Source: Thermoleophilia bacterium (GTDB lineage Bacteria; Actinomycetota; Thermoleophilia; Gaiellales; Gaiellaceae). From it: a DNA stretch of 42,584 nt. The stretch covers positions 1 through 42,584 of the forward strand of contig JAERMP010000002.1 of assembly GCA_016844515.1 (NCBI GenBank), in the 5' to 3' direction. The notes beneath the pieces are model-generated. The model was not told where the DNA came from and searched no databases. It saw only the letters and a list, made by a program, of their open reading frames with translations. How positions within the stretch are numbered: the first letter of the stretch is position 1; the number at the start of each line of letters is the position of its first letter. The translations under genes and the position numbers were made by a program. Of the stretch, positions 40,945-42,584 are shown piece after piece.

Positions 40945-41105
40945 AGTGCTTCCTCAGGAGATGTCGTCCGTGTCCCTGCTGGCTGCAAAGCTGCGCCACG
41001 CAGCGTCCTCGGTCGCACCCATATCTCGATATGGGTGCTCCCTGCGTCCTCGCCTGGCTTGCTTTTCACCAGCAGGAACGCGGCAACATCCCCTGAGGAA
41101 GCACT
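40945..41105 (+). ncRNA. Structured intergenic element, copy B (candidate cis-regulatory RNA)
   Basis: The left arm 40945-40964 pairs with the right arm 41086-41105 over 20 positions with one G-T. The stem can continue with CCGTGT (40968-40973) to ACGCGG (41078-41083) and CCTGCTGG (40975-40982) to CCAGCAGG (41069-41076). Inside, a perfect 10-bp hairpin GCACCCATAT-CTCG-ATATGGGTGC lies at 41015-41038, and GCTGC-GCCAC-GCAGC at 40990-41004. The right arm holds GAGGA at Shine-Dalgarno distance from ATG 41107. Core blocks GGCTGC, GTCCTC-x-GTCG, CTCCCTGCGTCCT and TTxTCxCC are shared with copy A at 27534-27699. Confidence 0.7.
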
Positions 41106-41106
41106 G

Positions 41107-42234
41107 ATGTTCGACGAGTTGCGGGCGACGCCAGAGGTTCTCTACGGAGCCGCCATCGCTTTCGTCGTCGTCGTTCTCCTAACGCCCGCGGTCGGGGGCA
41201 TGGCGCGTCTTCTCGGCGCGGTCGACCGACCCGATGCGCGCCGCCTCAACCGCCGGCCGATTCCGCGGCTGGGCGGGCTCGCGATCTTCCTCGGGATCCT
41301 CGTTCCGGCGCTCGCGTTCCTCGATCTCTCGGGTGAGAGCCGCGGCGTCCTGCTCGGGGCTGCGGTGGCGACGGTCGTCGGTGCCGTCGACGACTTCCGC
41401 GGGCTCTCGCCTCCGACGAAGCTCGCCGGCCAGTTCGTGGCCGCGTCGATTCCGCCGATGTTCGGCGTCTGGATCGATCATTTCACCTTCCCCTTCCTCG
41501 GCGTCGTCGATCTTCCGGCCTGGATCGGGGTGCCGCTTTCGATGCTGTTCATCGTGGCCGTTATGAACATGGTCAACTTCCTCGACGGCCTCGATGGCCT
41601 CGCTGCGGGTGTGTGCGGGATAGCGGGCGTCACGTACGCCATCCTGGCGCTCTCGCTCGGGAAGGCCGATCCTGCGATCCTCGCTGCGATTGTCGCCGGC
41701 GCCTGCCTCGGGTTCCTCCGCCACAACTTCTTCCCGGCGCGGATCTTCATGGGTGACTCGGGCGCACTCTGTCTCGGTTTCATCCTCGCGTCGGTCTCTA
41801 TTCAGGGGCTGCTCAAGACGGCGTCGACGGTCGTTCTCCTGCTCCCGCTGCTCGTGCTGGCCGTGCCGATCATCGACACGTCGTTCGTCGTCGCGCGCCG
41901 GCTGAAGCACAACCGGCCGATCTACGCGGCCGATCGCAGCCATCTTCACCACCGGTTCATCAACATCGGCTTCTCGCAGCGCCGAGCCGCGGTCACCATG
42001 TGGCTCTGGTGCGCAAGTCTCGCCGGGGCGGCACTCGCCACGCGCTTCGTCCCGTTCCGCGAGGGCGGCGAGTGGCATCCACTTGAGACGGTCGTCGTTC
42101 TCGCGATCGGGCTGTGCGCGCTCGCGTTCTCGATCTACGTCGTGTACCTCCTCGAGATCGTGAAGCTCGCGAACCCTCGGATTCGTCGTCGTGAGCGTGA
42201 AGACGAGGAAGCGCGCGACCGCATGACGGCTTGA
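41107..42234 (+). CDS. Undecaprenyl-phosphate GlcNAc-1-phosphate transferase family (WecA/TagO-like)
   Basis: This 375-residue protein has about eleven membrane helices. Between them are RRLNRRPIPRLGGLAIF, the Asp pair AVDDFRGLSPPTKLAGQ, NFLDGLDGLAAGVCG, RIFMGDSGALCLGF and the histidine-rich loop DRSHLHHRFINIGFSQRRA, all hallmarks of the polyprenyl-phosphate GlcNAc-1-P transferase family. It starts wall-polysaccharide synthesis by moving a sugar-1-phosphate to undecaprenyl phosphate and could serve the glycan loci in this window. The ATG one base after element B is chosen; the in-frame upstream stretch is the element. A soluble basic tail ends the protein. Confidence 0.94.
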   Translation: MFDELRATPEVLYGAAIAFVVVVLLTPAVGGMARLLGAVDRPDARRLNRRPIPRLGGLAIFLGILVPALAFLDLSGESRGVLLGAAVATVVGAVDDFRGLSPPTKLAGQFVAASIPPMFGVWIDHFTFPFLGVVDLPAWIGVPLSMLFIVAVMNMVNFLDGLDGLAAGVCGIAGVTYAILALSLGKADPAILAAIVAGACLGFLRHNFFPARIFMGDSGALCLGFILASVSIQGLLKTASTVVLLLPLLVLAVPIIDTSFVVARRLKHNRPIYAADRSHLHHRFINIGFSQRRAAVTMWLWCASLAGAALATRFVPFREGGEWHPLETVVVLAIGLCALAFSIYVVYLLEIVKLANPRIRRREREDEEARDRMTA

Positions 42235-42265
42235 CGACCGCCCAGAGCACCACACGACCGCGCGA

Positions 42266-42299
42266 CCGCCGGCCCGCCTGACGACTGCGCGACCGGCGG
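42266..42299 (+). terminator. Weak hairpin after the wecA-like gene
   Basis: CCGCCGG (42266-42272) pairs with CCGGCGG (42293-42299) around a 20-base loop, about 30 bases after the stop. There is no U-tract. Confidence 0.25.
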
Positions 42300-42421
42300 A
42301 TTCGGAGGAAAGCCGGGACGGTCGAGGATCAGGAGCTCGAACTGCTCGCCAATTGAAGCCGCTCGCGCCAGGTCGGACGTCCTCCAACGATGCTCCCGTG
42401 GACGAGCACGAGCCGCTCCAC
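42270..42421 (-). pseudogene. Alpha/beta-hydrolase N-terminal remnant (frameshifted)
   Basis: On the minus strand from GTG 42421 the frame reads ERLVLVHGSIVGGRPTWRERLQL and then runs into a stop. A shift to another frame near 42355 continues with GEQFELLILDRPGFPPNPPVA. Together these match the first strand, oxyanion-loop HGS and LDRPGFP segments of small alpha/beta-hydrolases, in which the nucleophile elbow would follow about 40 residues later. Nothing recognisable follows, so the gene is both frameshifted and truncated. The remnant fills most of the 280-base gap after wecA. Confidence 0.65.
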
Positions 42422-42499
42422 GGAAGGATCCCACCGCTGTAACGAACTTTCCGATTTTCCCCATGCAAAAGCGGCATTCAGCTGTTACAAGCGCGTTGA

Positions 42500-42505
42500 T
42501 ATGCT
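42500..42505 (+). promoter_or_regulatory. Candidate -10 box before the last gene
   Basis: TATGCT lies nine bases before ATG 42515, matching the leaderless pattern of other genes in the window. Confidence 0.35.
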
Positions 42506-42514
42506 CCCGCCGGG

Positions 42515-42584
42515 ATGACGCCGGACGCGGCCTCCTCGCCTCACTCGCTCGCCACCGCTTCGGGGCTGCTCTTGGGCGCCCTCG
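42515..42584 (+). CDS. Start of a further gene (partial)
   Basis: The first 23 codons read MTPDAASSPHSLATASGLLLGAL and run off the window. The end looks like the beginning of a membrane helix. In related actinobacteria the gene after the wecA-like gene is often a small ATP-synthase-associated membrane protein (AtpI/AtpZ), followed by atpB. That identity is a guess from position; the visible residues are too few to test it. Confidence 0.4.
   Translation, partial: MTPDAASSPHSLATASGLLLGAL

Noticed and set aside
41179..42477. A 432-residue minus-strand frame opposite the wecA-like gene
   Set aside because: Highly charged low-complexity shadow of a membrane-protein gene. Only the unrelated hydrolase fragment at its upstream end shows real similarity.
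1..42584. CRISPR arrays, tRNA and rRNA genes
   Set aside because: No regularly spaced repeats and no sequence that folds as a tRNA or matches rRNA was noticed on either strand. A tRNAscan/Infernal run would settle this.

Overview
The window is a high-GC, densely packed bacterial chromosome segment with about 38 real genes and several gene fragments. Gene content and order suggest an uncultured actinobacterium, most likely Thermoleophilia (Gaiellales/Solirubrobacterales-like): a split B12-dependent acyl-CoA mutase, etfB-etfA-ETF:ubiquinone oxidoreductase, and rpmE-DUF1385-prfA-prmC-ywlC-glyA-upp-wecA. Many starts also carry a TANNNT box 6-9 bases before the start codon, as expected of leaderless actinobacterial transcripts. 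The lineage is inferred, not proven.

Layout. 1-348: 3' end of the mutase large subunit. 440-5921: a spermidine-synthase-fold membrane protein, a broken methyltransferase, an intact methyltransferase and two glycosyltransferases (GTs). 6014-7155: an MBL-fold hydrolase diverging from the mutase B12-binding subunit. 7251-20590: a cell-surface polysaccharide locus with GT-C membrane enzymes, GT2 and GT4 enzymes, a WbsX-type GH99-like protein, three methyltransferases and a Wzm/Wzt-type ABC exporter. 20658-22656: decayed DUF4160-DUF2442 genes, a GT-C protein and a GT2 gene collapsed to 41 codons. 22693-25755: an M23 peptidase, an ICMT-like membrane methyltransferase and an unusual secreted protein with a 33-34-residue Cys-pair repeat. 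25807-29397: the electron-transfer flavoprotein module. 29516-32031: M48 protease and DUF4389 protein (minus strand). 32061-42234: threonine dehydratase and the translation/nucleotide/cell-wall operon, interrupted by two OsmC genes, an FkbM methyltransferase and a Phd-VapC toxin-antitoxin pair. 42270-42584: a frameshifted alpha/beta-hydrolase remnant and the first codons of a further gene.

How the genes fit together. The mutase subunits and ETF genes point to propionyl-/isobutyryl-CoA or amino-acid/fatty-acid oxidation feeding the quinone pool. The GTs, methyltransferases, ABC exporter and wecA point to a lipid-linked surface polysaccharide built on undecaprenyl phosphate, exported and methyl-decorated. 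Junction scars show that surface-polysaccharide genes have been inserted and lost repeatedly between housekeeping genes: a 28-bp mutase repeat, GT2, GT87 and methyltransferase remnants, and one methyltransferase visibly richer in A/T.

The strongest candidate for something undescribed is a pair of structured intergenic elements (27534-27699 and 40945-41105). Each has a 20-bp closing stem whose right arm ends at, or one base before, the ATG of the next gene and contains its Shine-Dalgarno sequence. The two copies share unpaired core motifs while their stems differ in sequence but keep pairing, as expected of a cis-regulatory RNA family.
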